DNA of 64,000 nt from Drosophila miranda. Its lineage: Eukaryota > Arthropoda > Insecta > Diptera > Drosophilidae. The position numbers and the translations under genes were made by a program. This document shows, in pieces, positions 1 to 11,899 of the stretch. The notes below the pieces were generated by a model. That model was not told the DNA's origin. It ran no database searches and was given only the letters and a program-made list of their open reading frames with translations. Each line of letters opens with the position of its first letter. Within the stretch, counting starts at the first letter, position 1. The DNA is taken from contig NW_022881614.1 in assembly GCF_003369915.1 (NCBI RefSeq), positions 22,608,336 through 22,672,335 on the forward strand, read 5' to 3'.

Positions 1-984
1 AGAATTTGTTCGATTTTTAAAACGGTTGTTTGTTTCAACAAAAACAACAATGTTCACTGTAGGTCAGCGGTGGGCTGTTCATTTCCTCCAACAACAAAAA
101 CAAAACACGCGCAAAAAAAATGTACATGCTCGAGCCAAGCCGCACAAATAAGGGTTACTTTTTGTTGCTTTTCTTTTGTTGTTTGTTTTGCTGCTGGACT
201 GCTCAAAAATTGAAATTTCGTGCCCACCGCAGATTATAACAAATTAATTCGCTAATACGGATTTATATTCTATTTCTTTATTCTTCTTTTATTCCCGAGC
301 ATAAGAGAAGAATAAAGAAATATAATGTGAATGCAGCGAAACATTAATATAATTTGAACACAGTTTTTTCATAAATTTAACTTTTTATACAATTGAGATT
401 TTTTTTATTTAACACGCGTACAACACATATTATTAATTATTTAAAAACTGCACTTACCTGATAATAATAATAATCACAGATTACTTATTTTCATTTATTA
501 AAACTCCGTGTGACGATTGCAAATAGCAAAGAACAAAGCAAAAGAGTTCTGTCGACGCAGTCGCAAAGAAGACGAAAAGATAAAACGAAGTTCTCTGCTA
601 CTGCGCACGGTCGGCAGAACCGAATTACGTTCGGCACGCGCGGAAAAGAAAGAAACAAAAGAAAAAACAAAGGGTTCGATTTGGCTGGCGTCAACGCCTC
701 GATGACATTGTAGATGGCATTCGTCATCGCTCACTGCTGGTACTGCAGGGTATATACATATTTACACTATAAATAACTGTAATTCATCATATGGTGTATA
801 CGTTTTTTCTTCTCTTTTGCCATTTCTTTCTCGCTCTATCTCTCTCTGTCTATATATCGCTCTCATTGTGTTCTCTCGTTCTCTCACTTGTTTGATGAAT
901 GTTTAAACTGAAATCGATATCGATATCGCCATCGAAATCCAAATACTAATCGTAACTAACAATCGAATCATCGACTAACCCAAG

Positions 985-1835
985 TCGGAGGGGGATTCTG
1001 CCTCTGCGTCTGTCACGCCCTCGGTGGCCAGTGTGGAGGAGGAGATCGAGGAGAGCGTCTCCAAGCTGGAGTCCGTGATAAGCAAGACTATTGAGAATAC
1101 GAAGAACATCAAGGAGCTGGTCCCAGTGCTCGGGCCATCGTCCGTCGATGAGGGTGGTGCTGGTGCTGACGATGATGATGATGTAGAGGATTTGGAACTC
1201 CAGCACTTGGGCGCCGCTGCAGGGAAATTCCAGGAAAATGATGTGGACACCACCACAGCGGCTGCCGCAACAGCCACAACTGGGATGCCTGGCTCTGCCA
1301 CGGACATGGTAAAGTCCAGTTACATGGAGGAGGAAGCAGGGAATCAGGTGGATGCCGTTGCCGTCGTAGATGTGGATACTGTTGCCACATTCAGCACCGC
1401 TGATAACGCCACACCCCCACCCATATCGCCCCCACCCCACCACAGCACAGCAGCAGCAGCAGCAATAGCAAGCAGAAGCCATTCTCACCCTATGATGCCA
1501 CCTCCTCAGTGTCAGTGTCCTCCTCCTCTGTTGTGCCATCAATCGAAGCTGTTGAAACGTCTTCGTTGCCATCCATGTCCACCTCTACATCGGCCACAGG
1601 GACCTGCTCACCCTCATCCTCAACCTCAAACTCATCCCCATCCTCTCACATTGTTGCCATCACAGACATTGTATTAGACAACAACAACCATAAAAACAAC
1701 AACAATACTCTAACAACTTCATCATCATCTGCATCATCATCATCTGCAACAACAACAACTACAACAATCACACCAACAGCAACAATGTCAACTACAACAA
1801 CAGCAACAACAACACTGTCTGAAATGTCGCCAAAG
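985..1835 (+). pseudogene. Exon Z, copy W0 (frameshifted low-complexity exon of an unrecognised gene)
   Basis: Exon-like block starting after a CTAAC-type branch point and a CCCAAG acceptor, and ending at a CAAAG|GTAAAT donor. The intact copies encode about 279 residues: an acidic, helix-prone N-terminal part (EEEIEESVSKLESVISKTIE) followed by Asp-rich, Ala/Thr-rich, Pro-rich, Ser-rich and Asn-rich low-complexity stretches. In this copy one C is missing from a C run near 1430 and extra CAG triplets follow, so the frame shifts and the Ser/Thr-rich tail is in another frame. I do not recognise the gene family. A nuclear or cytoplasmic disordered protein is possible, but no domain supports a function. 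Confidence 0.6.
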
Positions 1836-2143
1836 GTAAATGTTGTCGCTTTTGTGTGATCGCGCCCGTGATTGTGTGTGTTGTCTCTCTTGTCTACTGT
1901 CTCTTGTCGTTGTCACATCTAAGCTGTTGTCCTCCCTCCCCCTCTTTATGTGAGTGTGTGTGTGTCTCCTCCAAACAGCCAGGAGTTAGCTTAGTTCTGT
2001 CTCTCTCTCTCTGCCTCTCCATCTCTTAATCTGTAACTCTCTTGTTTTTCTTTTATATTGATATCGTATTTTTATTGCCTTTTGTCCTGTGTAAAACGAG
2101 AGTTGAACTTCATAAAAATGGCTTAACAACATCCCTGTTGCAG

Positions 2144-2188
2144 TCAGAAAAGACTTTTAGTGGAGTTGTGTTTGTACATAAATGTTAG
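2144..2188 (+). CDS. Possible terminal exon T, copy W0
   Basis: A GTTGCAG acceptor is followed by a 15-codon frame, including the stop, that reads SEKTFSGVVFVHKC. It joins in phase 0 to the donor of exon Z 308 bases upstream. The same frame and stop occur in all six copies in the window. It is short, so it may be chance; a spliced transcript joining Z to T would settle it. Confidence 0.35.
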   Translation, partial: SEKTFSGVVFVHKC

Positions 2189-2409
2189 CAAACTAGATAA
2201 AGAAGTGTATGTAGATATAGTTAATATATATGTATTTATAAATTGTACATATGTATATATATGCTTTTAGCTGCAGCTTAATTTGCGTGTTGACAGTTAG
2301 TGTTTGTAAACGATCCTCGAGCTTTAAATGAGAGCTGCAATTAGTGTTGGAAAACTATTTCCCAAGGATGGGCACTGGTTCTTCGGCAGTTTATTCGGTG
2401 GGATACTTT

Positions 2410-2565
2410 TTATACCCGATACTCAAAATGAGTATTGGGGTATATTAGATTTGTGGTAAAAGTGGATGTGTGTAACGTCCAGAAGGAATCGTTTCCGACC
2501 CCATAAAGTATATATATTCTTGATCAGCATCAATAGCCGAGTCGATTGAGCCATGTCTGTCTGTT
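2410..2565 (+). mobile_element. DINE-1/INE-1-like fragment, cut by a LINE
   Basis: Begins with TATACCCGATACTC and carries the block TTTCCGACCCCATAAAGTAT, then a CTTGATCAGCATCA block and the start of a CTGT-rich tract. These are features I associate with Drosophila INE-1/DINE-1 (ISY) Helitron-derived repeats. It breaks off in the CTGTCTGT tract where LINE sequence begins. The equivalent V1 copy at 58394 continues further. Confidence 0.7.
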
Positions 2566-2573
2566 ATTCTATT

Positions 2574-3437
2574 CTATTCCTGGTGTACTTTGTATTGAGG
2601 GCACCATACACAGGAGCCGTATTCTAAGATCGGACGAACAAGCGAGGTATAGAGAGTCTTTGTTATATAGGGGTCGTCAAATTCCTTTGACCACCTTTTT
2701 ATAAACCCAAGCACGCCCATGGCCTTATTTACCATGGTAGAAATGTGTTCGGAAAACTTTAACTTGGGGTCTAACATAACACCCAGATCATCCACCAGGG
2801 TAATTCTCTCAAGAGAACCACCAAATAGGGTGTAGGGAGCCAACAAAGGGCTAGAACGATGAAATGTCATTAATTTGCATTTCGAGGCATTAAGGTGTAA
2901 CAAGTTTGCACAACACCATGACTGAAAGTTATTGAGATCGGATTGCAAGCGAGAATGAAATGAAATGTCCTTGTACTGGACACAGAGTTTAACATCATCC
3001 GCATACATAAGTACTCGAGAGTATGTTAATACTGAAGGTAAGTCATTAATAAAGAGTGTGAAGAGTAAGGGGCCTAGATGGCTGCCTTGTGGTACTCCCG
3101 AAGAAACCTTTACTGGTAAAGAGAGGGAGTTTTTAAAGAGGACTCTTTGAGACCTAGAACAAAGATAGCTAGAAATCCATCTCAGGAGGTTGGGCGGAAA
3201 CCCTAAATGGTCAAGTTTATGCGCTAAAAGGGAATGGTTTACAGAGTCGAATGCTTTACTAAAGTCGGTGTAAATAACATCCGTCTGTAAGTTACATTGA
3301 AAGCCTTTAATAATGAAAGAGTTAAACTCTAACAAGTTCGTGGTGGTTGATCGCCGCCTTATAAATCCATGCTGACTTGGAGATATAAGTGACTTGCAGA
3401 GATGTTGCAAGTGCGGAGTTAAAACCCTCTCAAACAT
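2574..3437 (-). pseudogene. LINE reverse transcriptase fragment
   Basis: About 287 residues of reverse transcriptase open in one frame. Visible motifs include FSKAFDSVNH (catalytic Asp region), SGVPQGSHLGP and the catalytic YADD. The frame continues upstream past the first Met towards 3520 and is preceded by a frameshift that separates it from the next fragment. It ends prematurely after PILEYGSCVWCPQYK, where a full element would continue with the thumb region and C-terminus. It would not be active. Confidence 0.88.
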
Positions 3438-3514
3438 TTTAGGAATAGCGGATAACTTTGCTATACCTCTATAATTTTTTGCATCAGACTTGCTACCTTT
3501 TTTATGGAGAGGAA

Positions 3515-4027
3515 TTATAAACGATTCCTTTCAGATCGGGGGAAGCAAGAAGAATCAATGGATAGGGTGAATAGTTTAAGCAAAGGTCCACACAGAGCCT
3601 CGGCGCAGTACCTGAGTACACAACCTGGAACCCCGTCTGGACCCGGTGAAAACACCGGCTTAACTAGTCGAAGATCATGAAGTAGGGAACATTCATTTAA
3701 CAAGGGACTGAAAATGCCGTTCGACCTCGGTAAACCGTATGGGTACGGATGACCAGAGTAGCTTTCCTCAGAATAGGTGGTTTGGAAGAATTGGGCAAAA
3801 AGATCGGCAATTGCCTGATCATTATTTGCCGACGTATTACAAAATGATAGCGAGGATGGGTGTGCGGACGTTCTACGCTTACTGTTTACGAAGCTGTAAA
3901 ACTTTTTAGGGTCCTGAGAAAAACGTATCCTGCATCGAGATAGGTAGTTCTTATAGCATTGAGCATTAAGAACTGAAAAGTTTGACCGAGCTAATACATA
4001 GCGAGAGTGAGAAGTAGGAGAACCCAC
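3515..4027 (-). pseudogene. LINE ORF2 segment between endonuclease and RT
   Basis: About 170 residues containing FYSFVNSKR and a PGPDGVPG motif typical of the region just before the RT fingers in CR1/jockey-like ORF2 proteins. It is out of frame with the downstream RT fragment, so an indel near 3515-3530 breaks the protein. The endonuclease domain is absent because the element is truncated near 4177. Confidence 0.75.
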
Positions 4028-4177
4028 TTCTTGAAATTTTTTATAAAGTCTTGATTTTAAGTTTTTTAGACTGGATAACTCTTTGGTAAACCAAGGGGGT
4101 TTTCCAGATCTAGTCGGACAAGAAAGCGGGACACAAGAATCGAAAAATGTGCCAAGAGCATTGTAAAAAATGTTTGT

Positions 4178-7100
4178 TCCTTTTTGGAATTGGTTTCGCC
4201 TCCTCCACTACACTCCACTCCACTCCATGGCACTTGACGCTTTCGATGCTAAGTGTTACCGATATCGTGGTGTATCCCACTACGGGAAGGGGCGCAAGAG
4301 CACGGAGCAACGTCTTTAAGCCAAATTGTCAAATTGCCAAATTGTTGGCAATGGTGTTGGCCGGCACTTGGCTTGATTGGCTTCTCCGCCAGCTGCTGGT
4401 CACGTAATTAGCGCCATAGGCAAAGGGACTCTAAACAGGAGTCGCAACTGCGGTGAGGAAAATGCGTCACATAGTCGTTCAATATTTTTGTCGTTTGCAT
4501 TTAGCACTACGATTTTGATTTTGATTTCGATTTTAATTAAACTTTTCCATGACGCACTTATTAATCAAAGGCACTAATCCGCAGAGATCCGACAGCTGAG
4601 TCTTTTACGCACCGGATGGAATCACAGGATTGTGACATTTGGGTTGGGTAAACGTAAATTTCAATGGGAATGGAGCGAAGGAGTGGCGGAGCGGGGCAAC
4701 ACGGAAGCCGGCAGACAGGTAGACAGGTCGAGTCGTAAAGCTGATCGGTTAATTGTCGTCGCATAGCGATGAGTGAGATATATCTAATAAACCGAATCGG
4801 AACCAATTTGAAGATAATTATGTGCGCGAGCTGCTCAACTTATGCAAATCTCCGTTTGATGACGCATTAATTTTCAGCTGCGTCTTCGGTCTTCGGCTTT
4901 ACGCTTGGGCTTGGAAAATTGTCAACACACAAGTTGCGGGGCTCGAAGCGAGTTGTAGGCACGAGAAAATTGACTTTCATGCTTGAGGAGACTGAAGGTC
5001 GAGTGGGTCTTGAAATGGTAATGAGCTCCGCTTCACTGAATTGGCCTGCCCTGGCCTGGCCTGGGTGGGAGCCGTTGCCGTTGCCGATGCCGATGCCGGA
5101 GACAAACAGAGCTGATTATTGGAGGAGGTCGCCCTTACCCTCACACCGCACCATGCCACACGTGATTAGAACCCGATCAAGAATCAAGAATCCATCTACG
5201 CTTACGCTTAGAGCCTCGATGCTGAACCCGATTGACAAGGCAAGTCTTGGTCCCGTGTCAATGGCCAAGCGGTTGGGGGCCGCCGCCTGCCAAAATAAAG
5301 CAAATGCCATCGGATTTATACAATTGGAAATCATTTAGCGAAATTGCCCATCAACACCTATCAACATCAATCTATCCAGAGACCCAAAACCCCACCACGG
5401 ATCCAAAGTCTGACTCTGCCTACCTTTCTTTTCCTCTCCTCTCCGTTTGTTTGTCTGGGTTTGGGTATTTTTAGACGGGGAGCACAGAGATCTCTGCCTG
5501 GCACAACGAATTTCATTTCATTTAATTAGTTTCTTGAGCCGAAAGCCGGTTTGGAACGCAATAAGACAAATGGCTGGCGATAAGCGGTCTCCAGAGGCCG
5601 ACGTCAACAAATGTCAGAGAGTGAAAAACAATATTAAATTGGTACTCGTCTTATCAAAAGACATTTGCGGGATTTGGATTATTCGGTATTATTTGGTTCT
5701 ACCCTGATTACAGGCGACATTCCAGAGAGGCTCTCTAAGCGATCGCCAAGTGAATCATTGGAATCCCTTGAATTACTCGGAAATGCACTCGTTCTAATTG
5801 AGATGTGGGTTCAACACCGCCGTGAAGGATTCCGTGGAGGAGTGGGAATCAGAGTCGGCAAAGTGCTAATCAGCTTTGACTGGGATGCGCTTTCTGCGGG
5901 GCATTGATTCACGATTGATTCATTCTCGACATTCCCACAGGCGACAAAAAGTGAGAAAGGGCACGTTTCTATTTAACCAGACCTAAACAGAGAGGAGCAC
6001 TTCTCACATTGGACTGGGACCCAGTCACACGTCATCTGTGGATATAGGTGGACTAATTATCACTAGGTTCGTCACACGCCTGATCTGATTTCAGTGCTTG
6101 GTGTTTTCTTCGATTAAGCCTTAATTTGATTTTGTTTGGGCAAAGACCATCATGGAAATTTTGACAGGTCTAATTAGTAAACGGATGTTATTGGGTGTGT
6201 TAAATATGATGAATCTAATGGCATCAATTAAATTCCATTCACTTTTCGTTCTGGTCGCTTCAATACAGTGTTTTCTCAGTTTCAAATATCGCGCCAAATG
6301 ATACTAGCGGATGGCTTGTGGCGCCCCCTAGATAGCTGTGATAGTTTTCCGATAGTGACTCAACCAATTGGCTTGAATGCGCATTGCAGGATGTTTTAGC
6401 ACGAGGATACATTTGGATGCATTATAGACTATAATTTATAGTTCATTCTATTTTGTTACCTCTCTAGGCCATATACCTTGCCATGTTGGGAGATTAGTAG
6501 TCCATTGTAGATCAGTATTAAAACAGGGAACAGGGTGACCGTTTACGGTATTTTTAATACTTTTTGGTATTTTTTTAGGTCAAAATTGAACCGACTGCAT
6601 ATCGGTATATAATGGTTAATTTCATCAATCTATTATTTTTAATTTTAAACGGTATACAGAAATCCAATTAAAGCAAGTATTTAGAATAGGCCAGTCAAGT
6701 AGAAAATAAATTCATTAATGGCATAAAATTATGTGGGTTGAGCTAAATGTTCGATTTAGCTGAGAATATTCGACGGAAGATAAAAAACGAGGAATATGAT
6801 ACATTTTCGGTATTTTTTAGAGTGAGACCGTATATTTTATTGGGACTTGCTCTCTTTTTTTTGGGACTTACTCTCTATTTTGTGGTGGGACATTTTCTCA
6901 AATTGAGGGAATTTTTCCGGGATACAATGTCCTTTTCAGCTCAACAATGTCCCTTGCATTCCATCCCCACTTACGTTTTCATACGTTTTATGTTGCTGGC
7001 AACATTAATTTGTAAGGGCCAGACTCATGTGCCGTGAAATCGAGCAGCACTGTTCCACAACATTGCGCGGATTGAGCAACATTTTGCATACCCTGGGAAA

Positions 7101-7981
7101 TGGATGTTCAAGAACCGAAAAAATGTTTGTCATCTAATGCACCAATAAAGGCCAAAACTAGTCAGTTTCTGTTTTAAAGGTATTTCAACGATATTTTGCA
7201 GGTTTTGGTCTTCTTACAGAAACCAAGCATGGGTATCGGGATCGAGATATATTTACAAGACCCTAATCATTTGCATTAAAATGTCCAAAACATAACAATC
7301 TGAGATCATTTCTATATTAATTGCGTCTTGAAACAGCTTGGAAAAACAGTTTCTTCGTATATTTCAACGAAATAGGGTATACCTGTGCCCACACTCCGGT
7401 TGACTGACATTTCACACTCACTTACGTTGCCACTGTTTTTTTGTTGACCCTTTTTGCTTAAACCTTGTTTTATACACTATACAATAAAAGTCAGGGTACT
7501 TAAAAGTAGTCAATCAGGTAAAAAATGTATTCGTTAATAGCCTGAAATTATATGGGCAAAGCTAAACGTTTTAGTTAGTCAACATTATTCAACGGAATAA
7601 AGAAATTGAGCAATTGGAACGATTTTTCTCTTACGTTTTATTAGTTTCATTTGTTTGACCATTTTCGCTAAAACCTTTTTTTACACAAAATGCAATAAAA
7701 GCAAGGACTAAAAACTAACCAACCTTGAAGAAAATAGATTCATTAATCGGATAAAATGATGTGGGCATGACTAAATTATCTATATAGCTAGTAATATTCC
7801 ATGGAATATCAAAAACGAGGAATATGTAAAATATAACTTGATTTCGTCAGTATATTTACGGTATATTTTTAAAATGAGATGCCATATTTCTGAGAGCCGT
7901 ACGATATTCGATAAGTCAGCTGATTTGTTTTACTTTTTATCGACTGTTCACATGCGCCGGGTTTTTTCGTTTGACTGTAAA
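4178..7981. other. Region A intergenic DNA upstream of Nol9
   Basis: About 3.8 kb nearly identical to 38030-41670. No convincing gene is present: short reading frames in both copies do not show codon-like conservation or domains. The sequence includes AT-rich upstream DNA and three diverged copies of an internal repeat near Nol9. Relative to region B, this copy keeps about 170 extra bases at 7775-7945 just upstream of the Nol9 start, probably including the natural promoter/5' leader that region B has lost. Confidence 0.6.
6670..7830 (+). repeat. Three diverged copies of a ~120-bp repeat upstream of Nol9 (region A)
   Basis: Related blocks at about 6670-6800, 7485-7610 and 7695-7830 share the order: AT-rich AAAGCAAG-like start, AGTAGAAAATAAATTCATTAAT-like core, ATAAAATTATGTGGG, GCTAAATGTT, TAGC, ATATTC and ACGAGGAATATG. 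They are clearly diverged, so they predate the segmental duplication. They could be an old short mobile repeat or a duplicated regulatory block. Confidence 0.55.
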
Positions 7982-9738
7982 ATGACTGATATGTTTGTTA
8001 AAACAAAATTAAAACGAGAAGCCCAAAACAGAAGTCGCAAATAAAATATGGTCGGAATTGCGTTACTTGCAGGATGGTATGTACTTAAAATAAAGCAACT
8101 AAACTATTCACAACTGCTTTACTAAAGAAACCAGTGATATTGCCGATTCCACAGAGGATTCCAGTGAATCCGAGCTGGACCTGGAGGCATCTCATGATAC
8201 GTCCTCTGAAGCGGGACCTCTTGGGAGTAACAGTAACTCTGATGATGACCAAAAGACTGATTTTTTTCTATACACACGTGAGTACTAAACGTCCCAATCT
8301 ATTTTTCTCTATTAATTTTGTTTTATTATAGAATCTAAGACTGCCTGGCGGGTGCCAATGGTACTTGAAAGAACAATACAAAAATTTGTTTACTTTCCTA
8401 AAAATAAGAACGCTCAATCAACAAACCGTTTATTTGTGACGGGATCCATTCAAAAGATCGTCATTTTCTACAACGATGAGAAATCCGCAACCATAGAAGA
8501 GCTCACCGATGGGCATGACTGTGGAATTAAAACTCAGGAATCGACTATCCAATCCATCAACGATAAAGAAGCTGGAATTGAGCCGGATAAAGAATATAAA
8601 ATACCAATTGATGATAAAGATGCCTTGATCTACCTTACTGCCCCCCAGCGTTGAGCGTCTTTGAGAATAGCCTGACGTGCAACGATGTGCTGGCCGTGAT
8701 CAAAGAGGACATAGAGCTCTATGGCACTGCCGTGTTGACCCTGTTGGCTGGTCAGATCACAGTGAACGGCTTCAGAGCCAAAAAACGTCAAAACTTGACC
8801 ATCTACTCCACCAAGGGCATCAATTGGGTGAGCATTTCTCCGAAAAAGCGTGCGAAACCAATGCAAGAGAAGGTTGAATGGGACAAATTGTCTGAGAACT
8901 TTACGTGCGCACAATTGGACAACCTTCAGGGGTGCGTCAGGAGGATGCCCTTGTGCTCTTGCAGAGGAACACCAAGGACCAGAACATGCTCGAAACTTTA
9001 AAGCAGTACATGAGCCAGATTTTGTTCCCCCAGGTGAATGGGGCTAATGTGCCGCACTCGCAAAGCGAGATGCTGCTCAACTGCTACATCCAGAGCTCGG
9101 ACAGAAAACGCACCCTTCAAGTACCTTATGAGTGGACAAAGCTGAAGATTCAGAAGACGAGCCGCCTGATGGTAACCGGTGGGAAGGGTGTCGGCAAGTC
9201 CACCCTGCTGCGATATCTGCTCAATCGGCATTTGAACGCTTTTCCACGCCTACTGTTCATTGATTTGGACATTGGCCAGCCGGAGATCTTTTTGCAGCAA
9301 ACTGTCTCCTGCACTGTCATTGAAGAGCCGCTTCTGGGGCCAGGATTCCTACTGAACAAGCAGCCGGATCGGGCTCACGTCGTGGGCGACACAAACATCG
9401 TCATGTGCCACGAGCAGTATTTCGAGGCGGTGGTCCAGCTGATGAGCCACATCCAAAATAATCCCGAGTATGCCAACATGCCTTTTCTGATCAACACGAT
9501 GGGCTACAACAGGGGATTTGGCCTCGAGCTGATGGCTCTGCTGGTGGACTACATCAAGCCGACGGATGTGGTGCAGATCTCGAGTACTTTACCCATGAAC
9601 AACTTTAAGTCGCTACTCGACTGGTCGACCCTTTCAAAGGTCAAAGGTCCCTATGTCTACAAAAATACGGCGTTCCTGGTTGAGGGTAAAAACCATAAGT
9701 ACACGCTCCACGAGCTGCCCAGTGTTGTCCCACCTAGA
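7982..9738 (+). pseudogene. Nol9: Nol9 copy A, broken (polynucleotide 5'-kinase, Grc3/NOL9 family)
   Basis: NOL9/Grc3 phosphorylates 5'-hydroxyl RNA ends during ITS2 processing of pre-rRNA in the nucleolus, together with LAS1. Three exons can be traced: 7982-8076, 8155-8277 and 8332-9738, with GT/AG introns. The kinase region has Walker A GGKGVGKST near 9180 and the strand LLFIDLDIGQPEIF. Exon 1 has lost most of its middle, so after MTDMFVKTKLKRE the frame shifts. Exon 3 lacks about 350 bases near 8620, replacing the acidic linker and shifting the frame, and has a 7-base deletion near 8932. The gene is cut after the codons for PPR, where DINE-1 sequence begins. It cannot make a complete enzyme. 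The start is placed at the first ATG of the conserved frame. Confidence 0.9.
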
Positions 9739-10555
9739 TGATATGTCACTGCTACAAGAATATTTCAAAACTTTGCCCCGCCCACTTCCGCCCCACAAAC
9801 GGCGAAAATCTGTGGCATCCACAATTTCGACGATACGAGAAAACTAAAAACGCAGAATCGTAGAAGATGACTATATCTTCTAGGGTGCAATATCTGAACC
9901 ATATCGTATAATTATTATAGCCAGAATCAAGAAAACAATTTCATTCTTTCTCGCTCTGTCTCTCTCTAACACACAGGTTTCATGGTCGGTTTTGCCAATT
10001 GCAAAATATGAGTTCAAGGATCTCAGAACCTATAAGAGCCAGAGCAACCAAATTTGGTATCCACACTCCTGTGATATCGGACCTTGACCGTTTCGTGTCC
10101 AAATTTCGCCACACCCCCTTCCGCCCCCGCAAAGGACGAAAATCTGGGGCATCCACAAATCTCAGAGACTATTAAGGCTAGAGTAACCAAATTTGGTATC
10201 CGCACTTATGTTAGATCTCACTACAAAACGTATATCTCAGAATTTCGCCCCACCCCCTTCCGCCCCCACAAAGGACGAAAATCTGTTGCATCCACAATAT
10301 TGCACATTCGAGAAAACTAAAAACGCAGAATCATAGATAATGACCATATCTATCAGATTGCTGAATCTGGATCAGATCAGATCATTTTTATAGCCAATAG
10401 GAACAAATCAATTTGCAGTGGCTACGCAGCGACCGACGTCACGCTCAGACTGATTTTCTGTCTCTCTCGCACGCACTCTTTGTCGTGTCGTTTAATATTA
10501 GCAGCGTCTGCCGGAGGAGAGCCATACTGACTTAGTATCGGGGATAATCGTAGAG
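9739..10555 (+). mobile_element. DINE-1/INE-1-like element, unit U1
   Basis: Repeat with several recurring paragraphs ending in AAAGGACGAAAATCTG-like blocks, followed by ACCAAATTTGGTATCC blocks and a CT-rich tract (TTTCTCGCTCTGTCTCTC). The start lies in Nol9 exon 3. The usual tail (GTTGCGGTGTCCGCAGCAAC) is missing in this copy because of the junction near 10555. Helitron-derived and non-coding; the short reading frames inside it are not genes. Confidence 0.7.
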
Positions 10556-10717
10556 TTATATGTTATATGTTATATGTACCTACTACATTCCCAATATTTA
10601 TTTTGGTTCATTCTCTCGGTGTTTTTATTATCCGTTATCCGTTAATCCGTTTAAATGCGAATACTCCGAGGTTAATGCATTGTGGATGGTGTTGAACTAT
10701 GTACGAGTATATGTATA

Positions 10718-11540
10718 ACCAAAGACTATACAATACCAAAATGTTGCATGAGGAACAAATGCTTTTTCAATTTTCGTTTGACGCTTATTGGTACGGTCGC
10801 GCGGGGCTAGTACTTCAATTCTCTTTTACGCTACCTTCGCCTCCGAAGTGCTACTCGGCTTCGTCAATGCCTCGGTCAGCACGAGCTCGAGCCAACCCAG
10901 AAATATGCTTGTAGTTGTGTATATGTGTGTATGTCCTAGGTCGGAAAGGCCATAAACCGGTTTCGCCCGCAGCATATACGGCTTTTAGCTTCACACACAT
11001 GCGCACTGAAAGCATGTCAGTGGCTGCGTGCCGAAACCGTAGGGCAGCGTGGTCGCTGATGTCTTTGGCGCGGCACAGTGGGGACTCAGCCGAAATAGTC
11101 AAAAAATTGTATGAGTGCTTTAGATAAATTTAATGTACGCATCTAATAGAGAATTTTCCAATCGAATTTTCAAGATAGTTTTAGTTTAGGAGATATAAGC
11201 ACTCAAAGTTTAACATTTTTTCAGTGTGCAAATATTTATTGAACTCATATTCACTAACTAATTTAGCAAGCTAAGACGGTCAAAGGTCCCACTGTGCCGC
11301 TCCAAAGACATCGGCGATCCGCGACCACCGCTTCGACGGTGCTGAGGCTCGAGAGTCCAGAATTATTTCGTTGCTGGTGAAGGCATTGCCGAACAGACGA
11401 AACCGATGGGCAGCGTACAGGCGAAAAGGGAATTGAAACCCCGCGCGCTCCACGTGCCTTTTAGGTCCTAATGTTAGGAACCGCCATAGAACAGCTTTTT
11501 GGTCGCTCATGCAACATCTTGGTATTGTATAGTCTTTGGT
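10718..11540. repeat. Long imperfect inverted repeat, unit U1
   Basis: The left arm (10718 to about 11084) and right arm (about 11285-11540) are reverse complements. The outer ends share ACCAAAGACTATACAATACC and the inner ends share a GGCACAGTGGG core near GTGGTCGCTGAT. This copy is asymmetric: the left arm has about 120 bases not seen in the other units and the right arm lacks a block (GGGTCGCGGTAGAGACGAA) present elsewhere. The spacer is about 200 bases. Confidence 0.8.
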
Positions 11541-11756
11541 ACAACGCATACGAGTCGAGATTCCGTTATTATTTCCGGAAGTCACAAGTTGTTTTCTGTT
11601 CGTTTTACAACACTGCACTTTGTTAATAACAATTCGCACAGCCACAAACACACCAAAAGAAAACACTTTATATGGAACACGGATACACCTACACACATAC
11701 TATAGAAACACATACATGCATACATATATCCGATATCTACCCTGCAGTACGGGTCA

Positions 11757-11890
11757 TTAATGACTCAGCTGCTGACACGTCGATGACCGCGTCACTACCC
11801 CCGATGACATAGTTGATGACCGGCCATACGCTGAGCTGATGACATTAACATGGAGATGTCCTAGGGCATAATCGATGACATTGTCATCGA
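11757..11890. repeat. GATGAC-rich block with 19-bp palindrome, unit U1
   Basis: Contains TTAATGACTCAGC followed by repeated GATGAC words and ending in TCGATGACATTGTCATCGA, a perfect 9+1+9 dyad at 11872-11890. The ATGACTCA word matches a generic AP-1-like bZIP core. The function is unknown. The same block precedes the 36-bp array in every unit. Confidence 0.6.
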
Positions 11891-11899
11891 GCATTGCCG

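Larger units (their letters stand above)
1..2409 (+). repeat. Partial amplified unit W0
   Basis: This stretch matches the second half of the ~5.27-kb unit found again from about 12405, 17683, 22940, 28222, 55999 and beyond. It starts inside the unit, downstream of the 36-bp repeat array. It contains the purine-rich non-coding stretch, the low-complexity exon Z and the candidate terminal exon T. It resembles the V1 copy (55999-58393) more than U2-U4: both carry a six-base addition near 120/56120 and a doubled ATCGAT block near 915/56912, and both run into the same DINE-1 start. No additional gene is evident in 1-980. Confidence 0.85.
2566..4177 (-). mobile_element. Truncated CR1/jockey-type non-LTR retrotransposon
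   Basis: A minus-strand LINE fragment truncated at both ends. It encodes part of the linker upstream of the reverse transcriptase and most of the reverse transcriptase itself. The low-coordinate end stops inside the C-terminal RT region at a TTCTATTCTATTC tract joined to a DINE-1 fragment. The high-coordinate end is fused to the region-A intergenic sequence near 4177. No poly(A) tail or clear target duplication is seen, so this is a rearrangement product rather than a clean insertion. RT motif style (GVPQGSHLGPLLF) suggests the CR1 clade. Confidence 0.8.

Noticed and set aside
510..734. Overlapping frames on both strands in the purine-rich block near 500-730 (and each unit)
   Set aside because: Low-complexity, overlapping in several frames, with no codon-level conservation beyond recent identity. 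The minus-strand start MTNAIYNVIEAL looks protein-like but runs into low-complexity sequence, so it is not supported as a gene.
6747..7037. 96-codon frame starting MFDLAEN, also at 40600
   Set aside because: It covers a diverged non-coding repeat, has no domain, and its conservation is explained by the recent segmental duplication.
10084..10320. Frames with repeated KFGIRT or RPHKGRKSVAST words in DINE-1 copies
   Set aside because: These are translations of a non-coding Helitron-derived repeat. The frames differ between copies through single-base indels.
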